Part shown: positions 14,432 through 22,040 of the stretch, one piece after another | Layout: the number at the start of each line of letters is the position of its first letter | How positions within the stretch are numbered: the stretch's first letter is position 1 | From: CABZJG01 sp965659715 | Lineage (GTDB): Bacteria; Pseudomonadota; Alphaproteobacteria; Rhodobacterales; Rhodobacteraceae | Direction of reading: 5' to 3' | NCBI GenBank assembly: GCA_965659715.1 | Contig: CBFHXE010000030.1 | Span: 1 to 26,657, forward strand | Length of the DNA stretch: 26,657 nt | Position numbers and translations under genes: made by a program | The notes under the pieces: model-generated | The model's input: the letters and a program-made list of their open reading frames with translations, nothing else | Told to the model about the DNA's origin: nothing | Database searches by the model: none

Positions 14432-15276
14432 GCTATGCCCCGTTCTTTTACAGTGGTAATATTATAATCCCGATCATGGCTTAGGCTTGGAATACGTCCA
14501 CGCGCCTCGGCCACTTCATCTAGATCTATAGTGGCAAAGAAAACACCTGGTGTATCCCCGCCATCGGCAATGATCTCACCCCATGGATTAATCACCAAGC
14601 TATGGCCATAGCTGGCGCCGCCTCCGGCGATCTCACCGATCGCGCAGGCAGAGATCATAAAGCATCCGTTTTCAATGGCTCTTGCGCGGTTTAAAATATG
14701 CCAATGGGCTTCGCCTGTTTTCTTTGTAAAGGCTGCCGGTGTGCATAAAATTTCTGCGCCAGCCTGCGCTAAATCTCTGTAAAGTTTAGGAAACCGTAAA
14801 TCATAACAAATTGTATGACCAATTTGAGCAAAAGGAGTTTGAACCAAGCTCATTGCATTTCCGGCTGCTACGCGGGCGCTTTCACGGTACACTTCGGTTG
14901 GTGAAATCTGCACATCGAACAGGTGGATTTTATCATAGCGGCTGTGAATATTACCTTGCTGATCCAAGATATAGCCGCGGTTTATAATTTTTCCATCACG
15001 GCCAGAGAGCGCAATTGATCCAACCATAATCCAAACATTATTTTGTGCTGCAAAATCTTGAAATGCCGCTAGAAATGGATGCTCTGCCTCTGGTGCATGT
15101 GGCGGAGTAAAGGCAGAGCCCTCGCTTTTTAGACCGCCGCAATATTCTGGCAGGAATAAAAATGCCGCGCCCGCTTTAACCGCTTGCTCGGCAAGTGGCA
15201 TCGCTTCATCTATAGCCTGACCGATGGAGGGCATCGGCCGGGTTTGCAGGCAAGCGATTGAAAGCGGGCGCGGCAT
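14428..15276 (-). CDS. Nitrilase-superfamily amidase (Nit1/Nit2-like carbon-nitrogen hydrolase)
   Basis: A 282-aa cytoplasmic hydrolase of the carbon-nitrogen hydrolase superfamily. The catalytic triad is visible: Glu44 in LPEY, Lys116 in YDKIHLFD and Cys157 in TICYDLRFP. The YDKIHLFD and CYDLRFP blocks place it nearest the Nit1/Nit2 branch, whose members cleave deaminated glutathione or the omega-amides alpha-ketoglutaramate and alpha-ketosuccinamate. In this operon of glutamyl-transfer enzymes, an amidase for a glutamine-derived keto-amide or a gamma-glutamyl amide is plausible (inference). It starts 5 bases after the 137-aa gene and overlaps the next gene by ATGA. Confidence 0.9.
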   Translation of the reverse strand: MPRPLSIACLQTRPMPSIGQAIDEAMPLAEQAVKAGAAFLFLPEYCGGLKSEGSAFTPPHAPEAEHPFLAAFQDFAAQNNVWIMVGSIALSGRDGKIINRGYILDQQGNIHSRYDKIHLFDVQISPTEVYRESARVAAGNAMSLVQTPFAQIGHTICYDLRFPKLYRDLAQAGAEILCTPAAFTKKTGEAHWHILNRARAIENGCFMISACAIGEIAGGGASYGHSLVINPWGEIIADGGDTPGVFFATIDLDEVAEARGRIPSLSHDRDYNITTVKERGIA

Positions 15277-15281
15277 TTGCT

Positions 15282-15695
15282 TTAAAACTTCATATAAGCT
15301 TTTCTGAGATCCGACAGCGGATGGCGGTCAGACATTTGAAACTTAATCAAAAGCTCACGGGCGATCATATCACGATCCTGTTGGTTATCCGGCAACTCAA
15401 TCGTATTTGGAATTCGGACCCAGCCATTGTTGTTGCGGTCAAAAACCGCTGGCGCGCCCTCTTCATAGCCCATATGGACATCTTCGAGCCAGTTCAGATC
15501 ATCCCATCCCATAACTTCCATGTATTTTGAAAGAAAAGGCGTGATACGACCATAGTCAGGCACCAAGTTCACATCGTAACGATATCCGATATGTTGCCCA
15601 ATTTCTTTTTCCCGCTCTGAGACAAGACCATCTGCGTCATTCAGAAACTGATCAACGTCAACGATCTCAGAGCCGCGGTACTGTGTTCCAGCCAT
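15282..15695 (-). CDS. Unrecognised 137-aa protein inside the amine operon
   Basis: I do not recognise this protein. It is small, acidic in its first half, soluble and has no cysteines. A loop VFDRNNNGWVRIP near residue 85 resembles a calcium-loop pattern but is probably coincidental. A strong AGGAGGG ribosome site overlaps the stop of the glxD-like gene, 9 bases before ATG, and the amidase begins 5 bases after it, so it is a real member of the operon. Its position directly after the glutamate-synthase-like subunits makes it a candidate extra subunit or assembly factor for that complex (inference). Confidence 0.82.
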   Translation of the reverse strand: MAGTQYRGSEIVDVDQFLNDADGLVSEREKEIGQHIGYRYDVNLVPDYGRITPFLSKYMEVMGWDDLNWLEDVHMGYEEGAPAVFDRNNNGWVRIPNTIELPDNQQDRDMIARELLIKFQMSDRHPLSDLRKAYMKF

Positions 15696-15709
15696 AATTC
15701 AAGCCCTCC

Positions 15710-17074
15710 TTAAAGGTGATGATAATCTTCGACGCCAACCGTGTGGTTGGTACCGGCCAATGGAACACCGGCCATGGCCGACGCTTCCATAGTGAGCGCT
15801 GCAAGATCTTCTGGCTCAAGGCTGTGAAGATGGGTCTTGCCACAGGCCCGCGCAAAGAGCTGCGCTTCGATGGTCAATGTATGCAAGAAGTTATAGACAC
15901 GCTCGGCAGCTTCATCCGGGTCAAGACGCGCGCGAAGAACTGGGTCTTGCGTTGCAACGCCAACCGGGCAGCGGCCCGTATGACAGTTGTAGCAATATCC
16001 AGGTTCGGCGCCAACCTCTTCAGGATAGTTCGCTTCAGGGATGTCCTTGTTGCAGTTCAGCGCCATCATGGCCGAATGTCCGATCGCAATGGCATCCGCG
16101 CCAAGTGCAATGGCTTTCGCCACATCTGCGCCGTTGCGAATACCGCCCGCGTAGATCAATGTGATCTGACCACGCTTGCCAAGATCATCAATCGCTTTAC
16201 GCGCTTGACGAATGGCCGCGATGCCCGGAACGCCGGTATCTTCTGTTGCAAGGTGCGGACCGGCACCAGTGCCGCCTTCCATACCGTCGATATAGATCGA
16301 GTCCGGATCACATTTGACCGCCATGCGCACATCGTCATAAACGCGCGCTGCACCCAGCTTAAGCTGGATCGGGATTTGCCAATCAGTCGCTTCGCGGATT
16401 TCCTGAATTTTAAGCGCCAGATCATCTGGACCCAGCCAATCAGGGTGACGGGCCGGTGAACGTTGATCAATCCCGGCCGGAAGCGAGCGCATTTCAGCAA
16501 CCTGATCGGTTACTTTCTGGCCCATAAGGTGGCCGCCAAGACCAACTTTACAGCCCTGACCGATAAAGAATTCAACACCGTCCGCCAATACCAAGTGGTT
16601 CGGGTTAAAACCGTACCGCGATTGGATACACTGGTAGAACCACTTCGAGCTATAGCGCCGCTCATCCGGGATCATACCACCTTCACCAGAACAAGTTGCT
16701 GTTCCAGCCATGGTTGCGCCCCGTGCAAGCGCTGTTTTTGCCTCATAACTCAGAGCGCCAAAGCTCATGCCGGTGATATAAACCGGTATATCCAGTTCAA
16801 TCGGGCGTTTGGCACGCGGGCCAATGACCGTGCGGGTTTCGCATTTTTCGCGGTAGCCTTCGATCACAAACCGGGTCAGCGTTCCGGGCATGAATGTAAG
16901 ATCATCCCAATGGGGAATTTTCTTAAACAATGAAAATCCACGCATCCGGTAGCGTCCAAGCTCGGATTTGATATGGATGTCATCCATAACGCGTGGTGGG
17001 AAGATAAAGCTGTCACCGATGCGGTTTACATCGCGATCAAGCTGTTTTTTGGTGGGCATATCGCCGTCAGCCAT
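15710..17074 (-). CDS. glxD: FMN-binding glutamate synthase domain protein (GlxD/MgsC-like)
   Basis: A 454-aa protein equal to the central and FMN domains of glutamate synthase. Visible are ITGMSFGALSYEAK (about 100-113), IDGMEGGTGAGP (262-273), the phosphate-binding strand AGGIRNGADVAKAIALGADAIAIG (309-332) and the iron-sulfur cysteines C361, C364 and C369 in YCYNCHTGRCPVG. In methylotrophs MgsC makes N-methylglutamate with MgsA and MgsB; in Sinorhizobium the gene is called glxD. It lies 22 bases after the glxC-like gene. It cannot be a full glutamate synthase because the amidotransferase and beta-helix parts are on separate genes. The amine accepted is not readable. Confidence 0.92.
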   Translation of the reverse strand: MADGDMPTKKQLDRDVNRIGDSFIFPPRVMDDIHIKSELGRYRMRGFSLFKKIPHWDDLTFMPGTLTRFVIEGYREKCETRTVIGPRAKRPIELDIPVYITGMSFGALSYEAKTALARGATMAGTATCSGEGGMIPDERRYSSKWFYQCIQSRYGFNPNHLVLADGVEFFIGQGCKVGLGGHLMGQKVTDQVAEMRSLPAGIDQRSPARHPDWLGPDDLALKIQEIREATDWQIPIQLKLGAARVYDDVRMAVKCDPDSIYIDGMEGGTGAGPHLATEDTGVPGIAAIRQARKAIDDLGKRGQITLIYAGGIRNGADVAKAIALGADAIAIGHSAMMALNCNKDIPEANYPEEVGAEPGYCYNCHTGRCPVGVATQDPVLRARLDPDEAAERVYNFLHTLTIEAQLFARACGKTHLHSLEPEDLAALTMEASAMAGVPLAGTNHTVGVEDYHHL

Positions 17075-17096
17075 GGGTCAGATCCTTTCCGGTGAC

Positions 17097-17966
17097 TTAA
17101 AGAATGAGTTTCTTTTCAGAGGGTTCAAGATTGTCGTAGTTCCAAAGCTGTTTTCCAGCGACAATCTTTGTGAAGTGGTCAACGCCTTTTTCCGGCATCA
17201 AACCATATTGCGTGAGTTTGCGGGTCAGCCAGGCCTTATCCATGTCTGTCAATTCGGCCTCAACCGCATCAACACCGCAGGACTTAATGTCCCCGCCCAC
17301 ATAGATCGTACCATCATACATCGAGTCGCCAAGGTTTTTGCCTGCGTTACCACAGACAACCATGCGTCCCCGCTGCATCATGAACCCAGACAGCGCGCCG
17401 GTATCACCGCCGACAATGATGGTTCCACCTTTCATGTCGATGCCCGTACGCGAGCCGACAGAGCCGCGGCACACAAGGTCACCGCCACGAATAGCTGCAC
17501 CAAATGTCGAGCCTGCGTTCTTTTCGATCATCACGGTTCCGGACATCATGTTTTCACCACATGACCAGCCAACACGGCCATTGATGCGAACATTGGGGCC
17601 ATCGATAAGGCCCACACCAAAGTAGCCGGTAGAGCCCTCGATGATCAGGTTTAGTTTGCTGAGTATCCCGACCCCAAGCGAGTGTTTACCGCGTGGGTTT
17701 TGTAGTACAATCGTGCCGTATCCTTCGGCCATCAACTCACGGATACGTCCGTTGACTTCGGTCGTGGTCATTTCTGCCGTATCAATTTCAGTGCGTTTGT
17801 TGAAATCCACGTCGGGCGCCCACGGGTATGTGAACCGCTCTTCTGCTTCAGGATCAAACTCAATATGCAGCGTCTTTCCGGTCAGCTGCTCGGTTCGCAT
17901 TCCAAGCGCGGTAACGCGCTCTTCCTGGCTCATTTGCTTTAGTTCAGCATCGCTTACGCTTGCCAT
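17097..17966 (-). CDS. glxC: GXGXG beta-helix subunit of a split glutamate synthase (GlxC/MgsB-like)
   Basis: A 289-aa protein corresponding to the C-terminal beta-helix (GXGXG) domain of glutamate synthase. The repeat runs from about residue 95 to 230: GVGILSKLNLIIEGSTGYF, GVGLIDGPNVRINGRVG, GNAGKNLGDSMYDGTIYVGG. It probably acts as scaffold between amidotransferase and synthase subunits. It is longer than the roughly 225 residues usual for GlxC: about 60 polar N-terminal residues and a C-terminal tail (DMDKAWLTRKLTQYGLMP to the end) are added. The start overlaps the end of the glxB-like gene by 13 bases, which implies coupled translation. Confidence 0.9.
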   Translation of the reverse strand: MASVSDAELKQMSQEERVTALGMRTEQLTGKTLHIEFDPEAEERFTYPWAPDVDFNKRTEIDTAEMTTTEVNGRIRELMAEGYGTIVLQNPRGKHSLGVGILSKLNLIIEGSTGYFGVGLIDGPNVRINGRVGWSCGENMMSGTVMIEKNAGSTFGAAIRGGDLVCRGSVGSRTGIDMKGGTIIVGGDTGALSGFMMQRGRMVVCGNAGKNLGDSMYDGTIYVGGDIKSCGVDAVEAELTDMDKAWLTRKLTQYGLMPEKGVDHFTKIVAGKQLWNYDNLEPSEKKLIL

Positions 17967-18889
17967 ACTCGAACCTCCTCATCATACGGGTCATAAGTGT
18001 CAATTTCTTGTGGAAGTATCGCGCGGATCGCCACCTCTTCTGAGGCCATTGCGATCAGATCGTCACTTTCATAAAGCACAAGCGGCTTGGCAGCCATTGT
18101 GTCTTTTGCCATTCCAAGTTGGTCTTTGGTAGCCACAAGATAGGTGAACACTCCGTCGATTTCTTCGATAGAATTGCGCAGCGACTGTTCTAGTGTGATG
18201 CCATTGGCCAAGTTGTGAGCCGTGTAAACCGCCAGCAACTCGCTGTCGCAGTTTGACATAAAGCGGTGGCCCTTGCGTTCCATTTCGCGGCGCATGATCC
18301 AGTAGTTTGTGATTTGCCCGTTGTGCACCACGCTCACGTCATTATACGGAAACGCCCAGTAAGGGTGCGCTGAGCGAATATCCACATCGGATTCTGTTGC
18401 CATGCGGGTGTGGCCGATGCTGTGCGTACCCTCAAAGTTTTCCAAACCGTAAAGTCCGGCCACGTCAGCGGCATCACCCAAATCTTTAATCAACTCAAGC
18501 CCGTTGCCCATAGACAAAATTTCAACACCATCGGTTTCCTCGATGTGTTCTGCCATTGCCGACGTATCACCTTCATGGCTAAGCACAAAGCGCAGCGCAT
18601 ATTCAGTGACGCTTTCCTTGCTTTTCACAGCCGCGCCATGCTCTGCCAAAATCTCTTCCACGGCAGCAATGCGATCTACGATCACCTGATGGATGCCGCG
18701 GCCTTTGTGCATATCTTCAGCTTCTGCCACTTTGAGGCGCATAATATAGTCGCCTTCGGTTGGCTTTCCATAGACCGCGTAGCCGGTCGAGTCCGGCCCC
18801 CGGTGCTTTAGGGCCTGTAACATCGCGGTCATTTCACCCCCGACGTTAGAGCTTTTGCCCTTGTGTATCAGTCCTGCGATTCCACACAT
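17954..18889 (-). CDS. glxB: Class II glutamine amidotransferase (GlxB/MgsA-like)
   Basis: A 311-aa Ntn-type glutamine amidotransferase. Cys2 of the opening MCGIAGLIHKG is the catalytic nucleophile after methionine removal. HRGPDSTGYAV, GHTRMATES, the asparagine/glycine block VVHNGQITNYW and NCDSELLA are all in place. In a split glutamate synthase it would release ammonia or a methylated amine from a glutamine-like donor such as gamma-glutamylmethylamide. The site AAAAGGAGG lies about 11 bases before ATG. It follows the glutamine synthetase-like gene after a 78-base gap with a strong hairpin. Family is certain; the amine donor is inferred. Confidence 0.92.
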   Translation of the reverse strand: MCGIAGLIHKGKSSNVGGEMTAMLQALKHRGPDSTGYAVYGKPTEGDYIMRLKVAEAEDMHKGRGIHQVIVDRIAAVEEILAEHGAAVKSKESVTEYALRFVLSHEGDTSAMAEHIEETDGVEILSMGNGLELIKDLGDAADVAGLYGLENFEGTHSIGHTRMATESDVDIRSAHPYWAFPYNDVSVVHNGQITNYWIMRREMERKGHRFMSNCDSELLAVYTAHNLANGITLEQSLRNSIEEIDGVFTYLVATKDQLGMAKDTMAAKPLVLYESDDLIAMASEEVAIRAILPQEIDTYDPYDEEVRVWQA

Positions 18890-18925
18890 TTTTAGAAACG
18901 CCTCCTTTTGATTGCGTGTTAATGG

Positions 18926-18947
18926 TGGCGGGCTATACCGCCCGCCA
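18926..18947 (-). promoter_or_regulatory. Intercistronic stem-loop between the GS-like and glxB-like genes
   Basis: An 8-bp stem, TGGCGGGC (18926-18933) and GCCCGCCA (18940-18947), with a 6-base loop. On the transcribed strand it is followed by TTAACACGC, without a U-run, so it is unlikely to end transcription. It lies about 21 bases after the GS-like stop and 36 bases before the glxB-like start. It probably stabilises the upstream mRNA, allowing more ligase than downstream enzyme (inference). Confidence 0.7.
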
Positions 18948-18967
18948 GATGTGTTTTCAGGCGTGCT

Positions 18968-20446
18968 TTACGGCAAGCATTCCATATAGGTATCGTTATC
19001 CCAGTCCGTGACTGTCGACATAAACCGCGCGTATTCATCGTACTTATACTCGTGGAACAGACGGTACATTTCACCGGGCATACCACGCTTTACAACTTCA
19101 CTATTTTCAAGATGCACAAGCGCTTCACCAAGTGACATCGGCAGCTTTTTCACTTGCTTGCCGTCTTTGATCGCTTCGTAGATGTTGCGCTCTTCTGGTG
19201 CGCCCGGATCAAGCTTGTTGGTGATCCCGTCATCCATGGCTGCCAACAACGTCGAGCCCATCAAATAGGGATTTACCATCGAGTCAACAGAGCGATATTC
19301 AAACCGCCCGGGTGCGGATACCCGCAAACCTGTTGTCCGGTTTTGAAAACCCCAGTCTGCAAACACAGGGGCCCAGAAACCTGTATCCCAAAGCCGGCGA
19401 TACGAGTTCACGGTCGAACAGCCGATCGCCGTCAGAGCCTGCAAGTGATGCACAACGCCGCCAATGGCCTCAAGGCCTTCTTGTCCGGGCATCTGCGGAT
19501 CATCATCGTCAGGCATAAAGGTATTTTCACCACCCCGAACGTACATGTAGTTATCGGCCATACCCGGCAAGTCATCAGGATCATTGCCGGTTCTGACAAA
19601 ATGATCTTCACCGCCGCGCCACAAAGACATGTTATGGTGGCAGCCAGAAGCCGAGACCCCCATAAACGGTTTGGTCATAAAGCAGGCAAAGATGCCGTTC
19701 TCACGCGCCACCTGAGCACAGATTTGACGGTATGTCGTTAGCCGGTCTGCATTGCGCAGAACGTCATCAAACATCCAGTTCAGTTCCAATTGGCCTGGCG
19801 CATCCTCGTGATCGCCCTGGATCATATCAAGCCCCATTTTGCGGGCATAGCGAATCACCTGCATCGAGACTGGGCGCAGGCTTTCAAACTGGTCAATATG
19901 ATAGCAATAAGGCTTGGAATAACCGTCCTTTGGCTTGCCGTTTTCGTCAAACTTCAGCCACATCATTTCCGGCTCGGTTCCGATCCGCAAACTACGGCCA
20001 TGCTTGGCTTTAAACTCTTCATGCATGCGGCGCAAATTTCCGCGGGAATCTGATGTCAGGAACCCGCCCGGATTTTCTTTTTCTTCACGGTTGCGGAACA
20101 AAGTACAATAAAACCGGCCAATTTGCGGCGCCCAAGGCAACTGCATAAATGTTTCCGGCTCTGGAATACCGACGAGTTCTGCAGCTTCTGGACCGTAGCC
20201 CAAGTAATTTCCAGCACGGTCGGTAAATAGATTCACCGTCGCGCCATATACCAGCTGAAATCCTTTTTTGGCGACCGATTCCCAATGATCTGCGGGAATG
20301 CCTTTCCCCATGATCTTACCGGTTACCGAGACAAATTGAAGATAGAGATACTCAATCCCCATCCGATCAATCATTTCCCTGACTTGTTTGATTTTCTCGT
20401 CGCGCCCTGGCGCTTCGACAAATTTCTCAAGATCTGTTTCAGCCAA
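18968..20446 (-). CDS. Divergent glutamine synthetase family protein (possible gamma-glutamylamide ligase)
   Basis: About 492 aa with the full glutamine synthetase catalytic fold: an N-terminal beta-grasp with YLQFVSVTGKIMGKGIP, then EPEMMWLKF, the glutamate/metal block HEDAPGQLELNW, the ATP-site SGCHHNMSLW, NSYRRLWDTGFWAP and RFEYRSVDSMVNPYL. It lacks the adenylylation-loop character of GlnA and is longer than GlnT/GmaS (about 435-450 aa, from memory). Relatives ligate glutamate to ammonia, methylamine or polyamines. The start was placed at TTG 20446 because GGGAGAA lies a few bases upstream; another in-frame TTG at 20491 lacks such a site. Position before the glxBCD-like genes suggests it makes their gamma-glutamylamide donor (inference). 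Confidence 0.88.
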   Translation of the reverse strand: MAETDLEKFVEAPGRDEKIKQVREMIDRMGIEYLYLQFVSVTGKIMGKGIPADHWESVAKKGFQLVYGATVNLFTDRAGNYLGYGPEAAELVGIPEPETFMQLPWAPQIGRFYCTLFRNREEKENPGGFLTSDSRGNLRRMHEEFKAKHGRSLRIGTEPEMMWLKFDENGKPKDGYSKPYCYHIDQFESLRPVSMQVIRYARKMGLDMIQGDHEDAPGQLELNWMFDDVLRNADRLTTYRQICAQVARENGIFACFMTKPFMGVSASGCHHNMSLWRGGEDHFVRTGNDPDDLPGMADNYMYVRGGENTFMPDDDDPQMPGQEGLEAIGGVVHHLQALTAIGCSTVNSYRRLWDTGFWAPVFADWGFQNRTTGLRVSAPGRFEYRSVDSMVNPYLMGSTLLAAMDDGITNKLDPGAPEERNIYEAIKDGKQVKKLPMSLGEALVHLENSEVVKRGMPGEMYRLFHEYKYDEYARFMSTVTDWDNDTYMECLP

Positions 20447-20517
20447 TTTTCTTCTCCCTAGGTTATTGTTAATTTCCTTGGTTTTAACCAATTATTTATG
20501 GCGTTAATTTCATACCT

Positions 20518-21861
20518 TTAACTCCATGGATATGGGCTATTAGAAACCGGATGAAGGTTTCCTTTTTCAAAGCGGTCGAACCGGAAAGGTTCTAGCAAAT
20601 CCTGCGCTTCACCCAACACCTCATCGGCAATCAAATGCCCAACACCCAGCATTTTCCAACCATGGTTGCTATCAGCAATGAGCGTGGCATTGTCATGGAA
20701 ATGGTCAAACACCGGGAAACTGTCGGCGGTGAAGCAGCCGATACCGCCCGAAGCTTCGCGATGATATTTTCCCATCAAGCCCTCAAAGCGCTTGTGGCAA
20801 TGGGCCAAAGCCGACACCCACATATGGGCAAAGGTATCTGATGCGACGAATTCCGGCGATGATGGCCCATAGGGGTCAATTTTCACCTGATCAACCGCTG
20901 TTTCGACTTTATACGGTGAGGCGCCGCCCTGAATTCCGCCAAAATGCCAATCAGGCTTGTAGTAAATGCCCCACATTTCATCGGTGATCAATGACCCATC
21001 CACACAAGACTTCAAAGGCGCATCCGTGTCCACATGGATCACGGGCGGCACTTTGCCATCATTGGTTTGAAGCATTTCTGGCTCGACTTGAAGAACGCCC
21101 TCTTCCAGCTGCCAAAAGCGCCACATATCTATGCCCTTGTGCACATTGCCTTCCAAATCCTTTAGGGTGATTTGTTTTGGCATGCCCAGCATATCCCAAA
21201 AGTCCCGCGCCCAAGGGCCCGGTGCAATAATGACGCGCTCACAGGTGACCGTACCCTGATTGGTTTCAACCGCTTGAATACTTGACGAACCGCTTTCGCT
21301 GACCAAGCTCTTAACCTCGACCCCAGTGATAATCCGCACGCCGCGATCTTCGACCTTTTTGGCAATCCCGTACATGGATTTCGTATTGTTCGAGTAGCCT
21401 CCGCGCTTTTCGTGCAGAACCGAGGTAATCCCCTGGGCCTGCCAGTCGCTGAACATATCTTTCATATAGGCATCCGACGCAGCCGCGCCTTCGATGAACA
21501 CGCTTTCATAGCCGATCTCTTGCTGTTGCTCATAGATCGAACGCACGTCATCGCGCATCGACTCGCTAGAGATTTGCAAATATCCGACCGGATGGTAGCT
21601 AAGCGCTTCAGGGTCGCTTTCCCAAACACCAACCGAATGTGCCATAAGCCGCCGCATGGCCGGTTGAAAATAATTGTTCCGCACGACACCGCATGCGATG
21701 CCCGAGGCACCTGAGGCAATACCCGACTTATCAAGGACGACTATTCTGCCATCAACCTCTTCTCCACGCGCAATCAAGCGCTCCGCCAGACGCCATGCTG
21801 TCGACAGACCATGAACGCCAGCACCGACAATCACAAAATCAGCGTGATTAGGAAATGCCAT
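20518..21861 (-). CDS. FAD-dependent amine oxidoreductase (DAO family, SoxB/dimethylglycine-dehydrogenase-like)
   Basis: A 447-aa flavoprotein. The dinucleotide-binding motif DFVIVGAGVHGLSTAWRL is at the extreme N-terminus, followed by VVLDKSGIASGASGIACGVVRNNYF, the pattern of sarcosine oxidase and dimethylglycine dehydrogenase relatives. A C-terminal GIGCFTADSFPVFDHF and SNHGWKMLGVGHLIADEVLG close the FAD site. Likely role: oxidation of a secondary or tertiary amine. ATG 21861 is preferred over ATG 21918 because the flavin motif then falls at the usual position and GGGAG lies about 10 bases upstream. It is the first gene of the eight-gene operon, about 70 bases before the GS-like gene, and is divergent from a GntR regulator. 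Substrate unknown. Confidence 0.87.
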   Translation of the reverse strand: MAFPNHADFVIVGAGVHGLSTAWRLAERLIARGEEVDGRIVVLDKSGIASGASGIACGVVRNNYFQPAMRRLMAHSVGVWESDPEALSYHPVGYLQISSESMRDDVRSIYEQQQEIGYESVFIEGAAASDAYMKDMFSDWQAQGITSVLHEKRGGYSNNTKSMYGIAKKVEDRGVRIITGVEVKSLVSESGSSSIQAVETNQGTVTCERVIIAPGPWARDFWDMLGMPKQITLKDLEGNVHKGIDMWRFWQLEEGVLQVEPEMLQTNDGKVPPVIHVDTDAPLKSCVDGSLITDEMWGIYYKPDWHFGGIQGGASPYKVETAVDQVKIDPYGPSSPEFVASDTFAHMWVSALAHCHKRFEGLMGKYHREASGGIGCFTADSFPVFDHFHDNATLIADSNHGWKMLGVGHLIADEVLGEAQDLLEPFRFDRFEKGNLHPVSNSPYPWS

Positions 21862-22040
21862 CTCTTGTAAACTCCCACTTGACCCAGCTTGAACCAGATA
21901 TGGTCCGCGCGTTATCATTGCCTCTAAGTTTTCGCTCAGTTAAGCCAAAAGTCAACCTATTTTGATCCAATGCTTGCGTATTTATCTATTTTATGTTTGA
22001 ATTGGTATAGTATTGGATTATCGCTGAAAGTGTCTACGGA
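21862..22040. promoter_or_regulatory. Divergent promoter region for the amine operon and the GntR gene
   Basis: An A+T-rich 179-base gap. ATCCAAT (21965-21971) and ATTGGAT (22012-22018) form a 7-bp inverted pair about 40 bases apart, and ATTGGTAT (22001-22008) is a third related copy. TATAGT (22006-22011) could be a -10 box for the GntR gene. The sites are candidates for binding of the adjacent regulator. No classical FadR-type (TGGT..ACCA) operator was found. Confidence 0.4.

Noticed and set aside
15282..15695. EF-hand reading of the DRNNNGWVRIP loop in the 137-aa protein
   Set aside because: Only a partial match to the loop pattern, with no second loop and no helix pattern around it.
15716..16459. 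247-codon plus-strand open frame opposite the glxD-like gene
   Set aside because: Shadow frame of a strongly conserved synthase; no start signal or domain.
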